From contig MHKF01000012.1 of the NCBI GenBank assembly GCA_001818315.1, positions 91,582 through 128,079 of the forward strand: a stretch of DNA of 36,498 nt, read 5' to 3'. Of the stretch, positions 1-6,309 are shown one piece after another (positions within the stretch are counted from its first letter, which is position 1; every line of letters begins with the position of its first letter). The notes beneath the pieces are model-generated. The model was not told the origin of the DNA. It saw only the letters and a list, made by a program, of their open reading frames with translations, and made no database searches. The stretch comes from Candidatus Kerfeldbacteria bacterium RIFCSPLOWO2_02_FULL_42_19. Its GTDB lineage: Bacteria; Patescibacteriota; Patescibacteriia; HO2-48-17. A program made the position numbers and the translations under genes.

Positions 1-35
1 TTCCATATAAACCTCAAAATTTATTCAGCGATTCT

Positions 36-61
36 GTCACGAAATTCTACGATTTCGTGAC
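36..61 (-). terminator. Hairpin downstream of the STAS/HTH-ATPase pair
   Basis: A perfect 10-bp inverted repeat, GTCACGAAAT (36-45) and ATTTCGTGAC (52-61), encloses a 6-nt loop. It lies just beyond the stop of the minus-strand gene at 108-419, where a terminator is expected, but no clean U-run follows on that strand. It could instead be part of the REP-like repeat next to it at 69-89. Confidence 0.35.
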
Positions 62-68
62 GAAAGCG

Positions 69-89
69 TATTCGGCGACAGACCCATTT
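69..89. repeat. 21-bp REP-like repeat, copy 1
   Basis: Twenty-one identical bases, with the core GGCGACAGACCC, recur in the same orientation at 23680-23700. The adjoining sequences differ. Short palindromic repeats with a GACAGACCC-type core accompany Y1/REP-associated transposases in many bacteria. No transposase is visible here, so this would be a non-autonomous remnant. Confidence 0.5.
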
Positions 90-107
90 TACAACCTGTG
101 GAGTGGA

Positions 108-419
108 TCACGATTTGTCCAGATACAGTCGTTCCCGCGGAAAAGAAATATGATGGATTTTCTCCAGGAAGTTTATCGTTACTCGTACCGCAGGATTGTT
201 TGAAGGACGCACTTTGAAGCGACCTTCGTAACGCTTTAGGAGTGGCGTCAAAAATTCGTCTGCCCATGACGGAGCGAATGTGTTGACTCCTTCAAAATCA
301 ATTTCGACTGTTTCCGTATTTTTGATTTCTCGCAGTGTTGGCTCGTATGCGGCAAGCGCTTCTTTGCCTGCTTGCCTTGACAGCAATGTCGTGCCAAATT
401 TTTTCAATTGTATGAGCAT
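108..419 (-). CDS. STAS-like DUF4325 domain protein
   Basis: A 103-residue protein that matches, by recognition, the STAS-like DUF4325 family: the central stretch VEIDFEGVNTFAPSWADEFL has the strand-loop-helix pattern of anti-sigma-factor-antagonist (STAS) folds. It starts only 6 nt after the stop of the HTH-ATPase gene on the same strand, so the two are surely co-transcribed. DUF4325 proteins are commonly encoded beside or fused to GHKL-type ATPases, which suggests a partner-switching pair like SpoIIAA/SpoIIAB. That role is inferred. No Ser/Thr phosphorylation site can be assigned with confidence, and no sigma factor or phosphatase is nearby. Confidence 0.75.
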   Translation of the reverse strand: MLIQLKKFGTTLLSRQAGKEALAAYEPTLREIKNTETVEIDFEGVNTFAPSWADEFLTPLLKRYEGRFKVRPSNNPAVRVTINFLEKIHHISFPRERLYLDKS

Positions 420-425
420 AATGTT

Positions 426-1166
426 TTATGAAAATGTTATGAAAGCAAGACAGCCGTGAATGGATCGAGATTTTTGTTGTATTAAGAGTTTCTCCGACCG
501 TTTTCGCAGGTTGACTTGGGCATTGCCTGAGAGAAAACGTAAACTGATATCATACGTTGAAATAATCTGACGTATGAATTTTAAACCATTTCCGCGGGAT
601 TCCGGACTGCGACCGGAAATGATTTCCGTGAAAGCAACTTTGAGCGCTTCCGTATGTGTCTGTAATTCTTGTCTTACGCGCTTCAATGTTTTTAATATTC
701 CTTGCCCGCGATCGGCAAGGACGATGTGTTTTTTCGCGAGGTCATATCCGAAAAATATGCCCGGAATATCAGGCCAGTTGCCAAGATTGTGATCAAAGCT
801 GTTATTACCGATTTCTCCAGTGACGGCTATAATCAAACTGCACCATGTTTGTAGGTGCGGTATTTTCGCAGGTTGAGTTTCGAAGTTACTTATGCGTGCT
901 TGGAATATTCCGCTGTTGGGACAGTATACATGTGGAGCAGGTTCGATAGGTTTCGGTGTAGTGACCCATGATTGTGCCTCGTGAAACAAGTTCTTACTGT
1001 ATTGAGCTGCTACTTTTTCTACGTCTTCTCTTTTATAATAACGATGGCTATACGGTCCTGAACGTATGGCTTTTAATTTCCCGTTGGTGTCCCAGCGGCG
1101 GAGAGTTTGAAGTGAAATGCCTAATTTTTCCGCTGCTTCTTGGATGGTTATGAGATTGTGGTCCAT
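426..1166 (-). CDS. MerR-type HTH fused to histidine-kinase-like ATPase
   Basis: A two-domain protein of 246 residues. Residues about 3-50 form a MerR/excisionase-type winged HTH (ITIQEAAEKLGISLQTLRRW, then a wing with HRYYKREDV). Residues about 110-235 carry GHKL ATPase motifs: an N box EIGNNSFDHN, a G1-like DRGQGI and a G2-like RGNGLKFI. The kinase dimerisation/phosphoacceptor domain is absent, so this resembles an anti-sigma-type ATPase joined to its own DNA-binding domain. An in-frame ATG at 1190 lies inside the promoter. The ATG at 1166 is exactly where transcription should start, so it is chosen and the mRNA is probably leaderless. The DUF4325 gene follows after 6 nt. Confidence 0.8.
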   Translation of the reverse strand: MDHNLITIQEAAEKLGISLQTLRRWDTNGKLKAIRSGPYSHRYYKREDVEKVAAQYSKNLFHEAQSWVTTPKPIEPAPHVYCPNSGIFQARISNFETQPAKIPHLQTWCSLIIAVTGEIGNNSFDHNLGNWPDIPGIFFGYDLAKKHIVLADRGQGILKTLKRVRQELQTHTEALKVAFTEIISGRSPESRGNGLKFIRQIISTYDISLRFLSGNAQVNLRKRSEKLLIQQKSRSIHGCLAFITFS

Positions 1167-1172
1167 AATTTC

Positions 1173-1200
1173 ATTATACAAACTATACAATTTTTGTCAA
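1173..1200 (-). promoter_or_regulatory. Consensus sigma70-type promoter giving a leaderless mRNA
   Basis: On the minus strand TTGACA (1200-1195) and TATAAT (1178-1173) are separated by 16 bp. Seven bases beyond the -10 box falls the A of the ATG at 1166, so transcription and translation should begin at the same base. Confidence 0.8.
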
Positions 1201-1210
1201 AGTTATACAA
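1175..1210. promoter_or_regulatory. Three TATACAA direct repeats over the promoter
   Basis: TATACAA occurs at 1175-1181, 1184-1190 and 1204-1210. Two copies lie between or over the -10/-35 region and one just upstream of the -35 box. This placement would suit autoregulation by the HTH protein encoded directly downstream. No binding evidence is available, and A/T-rich chance repeats are possible. Confidence 0.4.
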
Positions 1211-1365
1211 AATATAGATACTCAGTCCCTCGCTTTTCCCTCGCACTGTATCAAATATGTCGTTTACGTTATTACCATGTTGATGAACATTAAAATTTCA
1301 AAATACTCATTTTTGGCTTAATTACAATATTTAATTATTTATTTTGTATTTTTTGTTTGCAGTAC

Positions 1366-1394
1366 TTGACAATATTGGCAAAATGATATATACT
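1366..1394 (+). promoter_or_regulatory. Consensus promoter of the structured leader/ncRNA
   Basis: TTGACA (1366-1371), a 17-bp spacer and TATACT (1389-1394) form a near-perfect sigma70-type promoter. Transcription is predicted to start near 1401. No ORF begins within several hundred bases, so the first product is an RNA. Confidence 0.8.
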
Positions 1395-1400
1395 ACGGCT

Positions 1401-1608
1401 CGTACATCAACAATCTACGTGAGGAGAGAGCCGCTACCGGACGGATTTCGGGTGCATCGCTGCTATTGTATTGTAGAGACATATGCTGTCAGTATGTGTC
1501 TATGATAAGCGATACTTACTCATCGAATATAAGGCGATGGGGAGATCTCTTCTCTAGGAAACGAATCTATTCGTATTTTAGACAAGATATCTCCCGATCG
1601 CCTTTTTT
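1401..1608 (+). ncRNA. Structured RNA of about 207 nt, family not recognised
   Basis: The transcript from the consensus promoter can form a hairpin at 1474-1502 (10 bp, one mismatch) extended by ATCGCT (1456-1461) with AGCGAT (1508-1513). It then ends in the strong terminator at 1531-1608. CATCG (1521-1525) can pair with CGATG (1535-1539), which would compete with the terminator stem. GAGGAGAG (1422-1429) can pair with the terminator-loop bases 1549-1556. This would suit either a stand-alone small RNA or a riboswitch-like attenuator. I see no signature of tmRNA, RNase P RNA, SRP RNA, T-box or the common riboswitches. Confidence 0.55.
1531..1608 (+). terminator. Strong intrinsic terminator of the structured RNA
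   Basis: GGCGAT-G-GGGAGAT (1533-1546) pairs with ATCTCCC-G-ATCGCC (1589-1602), 13 bp with one mismatch, followed directly by six T (1603-1608). The loop contains a small internal hairpin (CGAAT/ATTCG). Confidence 0.8.
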
Positions 1609-1711
1609 GCTGGAAAGAGACATGGAGAGGAGAGAGTAACATCCATCAAGATAAGGTAAATATTTATTATTTTGACCTTTCAACTTGATGCTCTCCATAT
1701 CTCTCGCCAGC
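1609..1711 (+). other. Long multi-segment hairpin after the terminator
   Basis: Five arms pair in order: GCTGG/CCAGC, GAGA/TCTC, ATGGAGAG/CTCTCCAT, CATCAAG/CTTGATG and AGGT/ACCT. They leave one 14-nt bulge on the 5' side and an A/T-rich apical loop. The regular nesting argues for a real RNA (or DNA) structure. No U-run follows, so it is not an ordinary terminator. Function unknown. Confidence 0.6.
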
Positions 1712-1735
1712 TCACATGAGCCAGAAAGCAACTTT

Positions 1736-1828
1736 CCTCACGTGCGGGTGTGAGGTGAAGTCGGATTGAATCATCTTGTGTTCTTCTCTCTCTTTTTCAA
1801 TTCACAACTCGTTTGTGGGTTGAAAAAG
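1736..1828 (+). other. Two more hairpins in the gene-free leader
   Basis: CCTCAC (1736-1741) pairs with GTGAGG (1750-1755). CTTTTTCAA (1792-1800) pairs with TTGAAAAAG (1820-1828) around an inner CACAA/TTGTG stem. The second is terminator-like on either strand. The sequence between them shows no gene. Confidence 0.4.
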
Positions 1829-1835
1829 AAAATAA

Positions 1836-1868
1836 AACTTGATTTTTCCCTGCGCTCTTGGCGCAGGG
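1836..1868 (+). repeat. 33-nt dispersed hairpin repeat, copy 1
   Basis: Begins AACTTGATTTTTCC and continues into a perfect 8-bp stem, CCCTGCGC (1848-1855) with GCGCAGGG (1861-1868). Related copies are at 10781-10813 and 14272-14303. All three lie in intergenic sequence on the plus strand. No U-run follows, so it is not a standard terminator. Confidence 0.55.
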
Positions 1869-1918
1869 TCATTCATTAGATCTTATTTGCTTGTGGTGCC
1901 ACAGGCAGGAGGTGCGCA

Positions 1919-2278
1919 ATGAAGATCGTGTTGGCCGGCCCTGCACGCTCCGGCAAATCCTGCTTGTTGATTTACAATTTGTCCAATGTAAATTGCAAAG
2001 CATGCTTTTTGAAAGGTCTGAGATATATGTTTTCCCTGCGGGTTCCCACAATTTATCTCCAGAAGGCTGAAGAGTGCGCCGGGTCGAGTAGGGTATTGCC
2101 GTTTGATTTTTCACGCGGCATCAACTCTCTCTTCATACTCTATTCATCCGGAGCTGAACTCTTCAGCCTTTTGGAGATTTTGAACTTTCGAGTCAGGCAC
2201 TCGACAAAAAACAAAAGCTATGAAAATATAGGGTTGGTTGTTTTCGGTATTTTGGCATATACAAGAAAGGAGGATCTC
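1919..2278 (+). pseudogene. Doubtful P-loop-like ORF in frame with prs
   Basis: An ATG at 1919 with a strong Shine-Dalgarno site (AGGAGGTG, 1907-1914) opens a reading frame beginning MKIVLAGPARSGKSCL, which resembles a P-loop NTPase start. The following 100 residues match nothing I recognise, and Walker B is not visible. The frame runs without a stop into prs, so a 450-residue fusion is formally possible. A 116-nt nested hairpin (2059-2174) occupies part of it. I favour a truncated remnant of a P-loop gene, or a leader ORF, over a true N-terminal extension, because prs has its own strong site and a family-typical length without it. Confidence 0.35.
2059..2174 (+). other. 116-nt nested inverted repeat before prs
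   Basis: AAGGCTGAAGAGT (2063-2075) is perfectly complementary to ACTCTTCAGCCTT (2158-2170), extended outward to 2059 and 2174 with one G-T pair. Inside, GAGTA/TACTC and GCCG/CGGC nest in order. This could be a structured prs leader, or a small mobile hairpin inserted into a P-loop gene. The right arm is followed by a T-rich stretch. Confidence 0.5.
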
Positions 2279-3271
2279 ATGGCATTGAGAGTCGTCGCCA
2301 CACCTGCGAACCGAGAGCTCGGTGCAGAGGTGTGTCAGTACCTTGGCATCAAAATGCTCCACGTTGAATACTCTGAGTTTTCGGATCAAGAAGTGAATGT
2401 GAAAGTTAGGGAGTCATGCGCTGGCGATATTGTTGCTGTCATTGGTGGTACACACATGCCCGAGAAAAATGCTTTTTATCTTGGGCATACAAGTCTAGCA
2501 CTCAGACAAGCTCGCGTGCGCAAGGTCATGAATGTTATTCCGTATCTTTTCTACGCACGTGCGGATAAAAACGATGAAACAGAATCCGGGGTTTACGGTA
2601 CTGCGTTAGGTGCGCAATTTGCTATTAACGTGATTTGTCAGGGACTTCCTGATGAAGTGCTTCTCATGGATATTCATGCTGGTCAACTGCAGGGTTTCTT
2701 TCCAGCGCATATCCGGACGCAGAAACTCTATGCCGGAATCGTAAGTGTGCCGTACATTCAAGATCGACTCGACAGAGGTAACACCGTGATTGCGTCGCCG
2801 GACGAGGGTTCCTTCAAGCGTACTCTCGCGTATGCTAAGTATCTGGGTTTGAATGAGAAGCATGTTGCTGTCTTTACGAAGGCTCGGAAAAAAGCGAATG
2901 AGGTTGATCCTGCATCGGTGAGAGTCATTGGTCCTGCGCTGCAAGGCCAAAAAGTTTGGTTCATTGATGATATTGTGGATACGGGTGGAACTATAAAGTA
3001 CGCTGCTTGCAAAGCTGACAACGAAGGTGCTGCATCGGTTTCTCTGTATGCAACGCACCCTGTGCTTTCTGGGCGAGCGGTTCAGACTCTTGATGAAAGT
3101 CCTCTCGTGGAATTCGTTACGACGAACTCCATTCCTAAAAAACCTGAAGAACTGCGGACTGAGCGTTTGAAGATTACCGTTCTTTCGCACGGTCGACTCA
3201 TTAGTGAGGCCATCAAGCGTATGTATGAAGAGAAGCCTCTGAATGACCTGATTCTTTCTACACAAAAATAA
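2279..3271 (+). CDS. prs: Ribose-phosphate pyrophosphokinase (PRPP synthetase)
   Basis: Makes PRPP from ribose 5-phosphate and ATP for nucleotide, His and Trp synthesis. The 330-residue product from ATG 2279 is close to the usual length. Recognisable are the DIHAGQLQGFF segment (residues about 124-134) and the PRPP-binding loop FIDDIVDTGGT (about residue 228). The ATP/ribose-phosphate region is divergent: the usual ARQDRK reads ARADKN, so this is a distant member, as is common in reduced genomes. A strong Shine-Dalgarno site AAAGGAGG (2266-2273, 5-nt spacing) decides the start over the in-frame ATG at 1919. The long hairpin-rich leader upstream hints at RNA-level control, which is inference. 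A terminator follows at 3325. Confidence 0.88.
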   Translation: MALRVVATPANRELGAEVCQYLGIKMLHVEYSEFSDQEVNVKVRESCAGDIVAVIGGTHMPEKNAFYLGHTSLALRQARVRKVMNVIPYLFYARADKNDETESGVYGTALGAQFAINVICQGLPDEVLLMDIHAGQLQGFFPAHIRTQKLYAGIVSVPYIQDRLDRGNTVIASPDEGSFKRTLAYAKYLGLNEKHVAVFTKARKKANEVDPASVRVIGPALQGQKVWFIDDIVDTGGTIKYAACKADNEGAASVSLYATHPVLSGRAVQTLDESPLVEFVTTNSIPKKPEELRTERLKITVLSHGRLISEAIKRMYEEKPLNDLILSTQK

Positions 3272-3324
3272 AGGTTAGGTCACGAGACAGGGTGTGGAAG
3301 GGTTTTCACATGTTGAAAATTTTT

Positions 3325-3358
3325 AGAACTTCGGGTTGTCTCGAAGTTCTTGTGTTTT
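3325..3358 (+). terminator. Terminator after prs
   Basis: AGAACTTCG (3325-3333) pairs with CGAAGTTCT (3342-3350), 9 bp, followed by TGTGTTTT. The rest of the gene-free stretch 3272-3545 is A/T-rich and shows no other convincing gene or promoter. Confidence 0.7.
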
Positions 3359-3545
3359 ACATGGTAAAAATACTCAGACCCGGGATCCGTTGAAAATCTC
3401 GCAATCGTTTTTATACACTCAATGTCACTGAGAATATCTGTTGTTAGTTTAAATTTAGAAGAGCGTCTATGAAAGTTTTGATTTGTAAAAAGAATCTTTT
3501 TCTATTAGTGTATGAATAGGTTTATTGAATTTTTACGTTGAATTT

Positions 3546-4814
3546 GTGAATTTACAATTTTTGCGACACTCTGATGCGGAAATCGCGAAGTTCGTAGAAC
3601 AGGAAGTTGTTCGGCAAGAAGATGGACTCGAAATGATCGCTTCGGAGAATATCGCGTCGCCGGAAGTTTTGGAAGCGCTCGGCACGCCGCTCACGGATAA
3701 ATATTCAGAGGGCTATCCGGGTCGACGTTATTATAGTGGCAATATTTTTATAGACAGAATTGAGTTGCTCGCTATCGAACGCGCGAAAAAACTTTTTGCA
3801 TATGACGGGCACAATGCGGCTCACGCCAATGTCCAGTCGCATTCTGGTTCGGATGCAAATCTCGCAGCGTATTTAGCGCTCATGAATCCAGGAGACACGT
3901 TCCTTGGAATGCGTCTGACAGCGGGCGGGCATTTAACACACGGACATAAAGTGAGCGCGACTGGGCGCATTTTTCGTGCGGTCCAGTATGGCGTGCGTCG
4001 CAGTGACGAACGTATTGATTATGATGAAGTGCGTTATCTTGCTCACACGCATAAACCTAAAGTGATTATTTGTGGCGCGACAGCGTATCCTCGCATTATT
4101 GATTTTGCGAGCTTTGCTGCGATTGCGCGCGAAGTGCAGGCCGTGCTTGTAGCTGATTTGTCTCATATTGCTGGACTCGTTGTTGCTGGTGTGCACCCTC
4201 ATGCTTTTCCATATGCCGATGTGATTACAACGACGACGCATAAAACGTTGCGAGGTCCGCGCGGTGCGATGATTTTGTGTAAGGCGCAGTATGCGCAGGC
4301 GATTGATAAGAGCGTTATGCCTGGACTGCAGGGCGGGCCACTGGATCATGTTATTGCTGCTAAGGCGGTCGCATTCGGTCAAGCGATGCAACCCGCTTTC
4401 CGCGACTACGCGCGACAAATTGTGCAGAATGCCCAAGCCCTTGCTCGCGTTTTTGCTTCGGCCGGATTGCGGCTTGTGACCGGCGGAACCGATAATCATC
4501 TTGTGCTCGTTGATGTGACGCCGCTCGGAATTTCCGGTAAAATAGCAGAGCAGGCACTTGAGCAAGTTGGTATTTTTGTCAATAAAAATACGGTTCCGTT
4601 TGATACGCGCAAACCGATGGATCCTTCTGGGATTCGCGTTGGCACTCCGGCGCTCACGAGTCGGGGTATGAAGGAAGACGCGCTGGAACGCGTCGCTGAA
4701 TTTATTGTGCGCGTGCTCAAACATCTTCATGATGCTGCTGTTTTGGAGAGTGTGAGTAGTGAAGTGCGTGCACTTGCGAAGCGTTATCCTGCCCGTCCTT
4801 GGTTTCATCTGTAA
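3546..4814 (+). CDS. glyA: Serine hydroxymethyltransferase
   Basis: PLP enzyme interconverting serine and glycine and charging tetrahydrofolate with a one-carbon unit. Family landmarks are present: EMIASENIASPEVLEALG near the N-terminus, YSEGYPGRRYY, the pre-lysine segment TTTTHKTLRGPRGA whose Lys binds PLP, and GLQGGPLDH. Length (422 residues) is normal. The start is uncertain: TTG 3525, GTG 3546 and TTG 3558 are in frame and none has a Shine-Dalgarno site. GTG 3546 gives VNLQFLRHSD, which fits the usual start of family members best. folD follows 81 nt downstream, giving a one-carbon gene pair. Confidence 0.92.
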   Translation: MNLQFLRHSDAEIAKFVEQEVVRQEDGLEMIASENIASPEVLEALGTPLTDKYSEGYPGRRYYSGNIFIDRIELLAIERAKKLFAYDGHNAAHANVQSHSGSDANLAAYLALMNPGDTFLGMRLTAGGHLTHGHKVSATGRIFRAVQYGVRRSDERIDYDEVRYLAHTHKPKVIICGATAYPRIIDFASFAAIAREVQAVLVADLSHIAGLVVAGVHPHAFPYADVITTTTHKTLRGPRGAMILCKAQYAQAIDKSVMPGLQGGPLDHVIAAKAVAFGQAMQPAFRDYARQIVQNAQALARVFASAGLRLVTGGTDNHLVLVDVTPLGISGKIAEQALEQVGIFVNKNTVPFDTRKPMDPSGIRVGTPALTSRGMKEDALERVAEFIVRVLKHLHDAAVLESVSSEVRALAKRYPARPWFHL

Positions 4815-4895
4815 TTCTGTAGTGAGTTTGGTGAATAATGCTTTTTTGGAAGCGGCATTCGATCAATCATTATCCGGAGTATTTCTTAATAACCT

Positions 4896-5759
4896 ATGGA
4901 AACAATCACAAAAATTTTAAATGGAAGCGGCATTGCGCAAACGATTCGGGCGCGGCTTAAAACACAGATTGCGCGTGGACCAAAAAAGCCTGGCCTTGCT
5001 GTGATACTGGTCGGTCAGGATCCCGCTTCTAAAATTTATGTAGATTTTAAAACGAAGGCATCACGCGAAGTCGGTATGTATCTTGAGACCTATCATTTTG
5101 AAGAAAATATCAAAGAAAAGAAGCTTCTCAAGCTTATCGACAAGCTGAATAAAAATAAAAAAATTCACGGCATTCTCGTGCAATTGCCACTGCCTTCACA
5201 CATCGAGGATTTGTCTGTCTTACAGAGAGTGGATCCGCGGAAAGATGTCGACGGATTTCATCCTGAAAATGTTGGATTGCTAGCAATGGGGTATCCGCGT
5301 TTTATTTCCGCGACACCAAAGGGCATTATGCATTTACTGGATCACACGAATATTGATCTTGTCGGTAAAGAAGTTGTAGTGATTGGCGCCAGTAATATTG
5401 TTGGCAAACCCTTAGTGCAACTTCTCCTCGATGAAGAAGCTACGGTGACGGTATGTCACGAGAAGACGCAGAATCTCAAGGTGCATACTGAGCACGCTGA
5501 TATTATTATTGTTGCTGCCGGTGTGCCGAAACTTTTGACGGCCGATATGGTCAAAAAGGGCGTTGTTGTGATTGACGTGGGTATTAATAAAGTTGACGGT
5601 GCGGTTGTTGGCGATGTTGATTTTGAGAAGGTGAAAGAAAGGGCATCGTATATTACGCCTGTTCCCGGAGGAGTTGGACCGATGACCGTCGCGATGCTTT
5701 TGGAAAATACATGGGAAGCGATGTGCGCGATTGAAGGTTATAGACCGTCTGTTATCTAA
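4896..5759 (+). CDS. folD: Bifunctional methylenetetrahydrofolate dehydrogenase/cyclohydrolase
   Basis: Interconverts 5,10-methylene- and 10-formyl-tetrahydrofolate using NADP, next to glyA in the same pathway. The 287-residue length is normal. The active-site Tyr and Lys appear in IYVDFKTKASREVGM (about residues 48-62), GILVQLPLP follows at about residue 92, then DVDGFHPENVG, the Rossmann segment VVIGASNIVGKPL, and the C-terminal TPVPGGVGPMTVAMLLENT. No Shine-Dalgarno site precedes ATG 4896. Its last 8 nt overlap the end of the convergent PIN gene. Confidence 0.96.
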   Translation: METITKILNGSGIAQTIRARLKTQIARGPKKPGLAVILVGQDPASKIYVDFKTKASREVGMYLETYHFEENIKEKKLLKLIDKLNKNKKIHGILVQLPLPSHIEDLSVLQRVDPRKDVDGFHPENVGLLAMGYPRFISATPKGIMHLLDHTNIDLVGKEVVVIGASNIVGKPLVQLLLDEEATVTVCHEKTQNLKVHTEHADIIIVAAGVPKLLTADMVKKGVVVIDVGINKVDGAVVGDVDFEKVKERASYITPVPGGVGPMTVAMLLENTWEAMCAIEGYRPSVI

Positions 5760-6207
5760 TCCCGATATTCTGCGCCCATTCTTGGAATTCTTCTTCAGTC
5801 TCCTGAGTACCTATGCGTTTGTTCCAAAATTCTTTTGGAGTCACGATGTATATTCCGTTATAGAGTCCGATATCCAGAAGATGTCGGTCACTAGAAATAA
5901 TATGTTTTACTTTGCCGTCGATTGCTGTTTGAACAAATTTGTTATCTTCGTCATCTTCCTCTACAATTTTCTTGCGCGTTCGTACGTGTATATTTTCAGC
6001 GATTGTGTAGTACTCGTCAAGAAGTGTGAGATATTCATCATCCGTAATGAGTTGAGAAACGATGAGCTCGTACTCTTTGCGGATTTGATGACTTATGATA
6101 GGCTGAAGTTCGCCTTCGAGACAAAGGTTGATAATGCGAAAAGCGTGACTATTCTCATCTTGAATGCCATCGATGAGAACATTTGTGTCGAGGATGATTC
6201 GTTCCAT
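5752..6207 (-). CDS. PIN-domain protein (VapC-like or PIN_3 family)
   Basis: A 151-residue probable metal-dependent RNase. The start MERIILDTNVLIDGI has the first PIN acidic residue in LDTNVL. EEDDEDNKFVQTAIDGKVKHIISSDRHLLDI (about residues 83-113) holds the other acidic residues in the family arrangement (D.KF and SDRHLL). Such proteins are often toxins, but no antitoxin ORF lies upstream, where only about 100 nt separate it from ychF, and none follows. It may be a solitary toxin, an orphan, or a housekeeping RNase. It converges on folD with an 8-nt overlap of coding ends. Confidence 0.8.
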   Translation of the reverse strand: MERIILDTNVLIDGIQDENSHAFRIINLCLEGELQPIISHQIRKEYELIVSQLITDDEYLTLLDEYYTIAENIHVRTRKKIVEEDDEDNKFVQTAIDGKVKHIISSDRHLLDIGLYNGIYIVTPKEFWNKRIGTQETEEEFQEWAQNIGIR

Positions 6208-6239
6208 ACGTCGTAAGTGAATTCAATAAATATTTATTT

Positions 6240-6268
6240 TTGCAATTTTTCTAGTCAATTATTATATG
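6240..6268 (+). promoter_or_regulatory. Probable ychF promoter
   Basis: TTGCAA (6240-6245), a 17-bp spacer and TATATG (6263-6268) predict a start near 6275, giving a leader of about 35 nt without a Shine-Dalgarno site. Confidence 0.5.
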
Positions 6269-6309
6269 TAGCGAACTGTCCGCTGTTTGTCAAGTTTTGA
6301 TTATTTTCT

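Noticed and set aside
1401..1608. 6S RNA, tmRNA, RNase P RNA or a T-box
   Set aside because: The ends do not pair as in 6S RNA, and the conserved tmRNA, RNase P and T-box sequences are absent.
2606..3265. Long open frame antisense to prs
   Set aside because: It lies entirely opposite a strongly supported gene and its product resembles no protein; it reflects prs codon use.
3466..3519. Possible 16-codon leader peptide (ATG 3469) before glyA
   Set aside because: Very short, weak ribosome site, no regulatory codons and no attenuator after it.
3933..4808. 291-codon open frame antisense to glyA
   Set aside because: Antisense shadow of a conserved enzyme gene, with a composition rich in Arg, His and Asn that looks non-coding.
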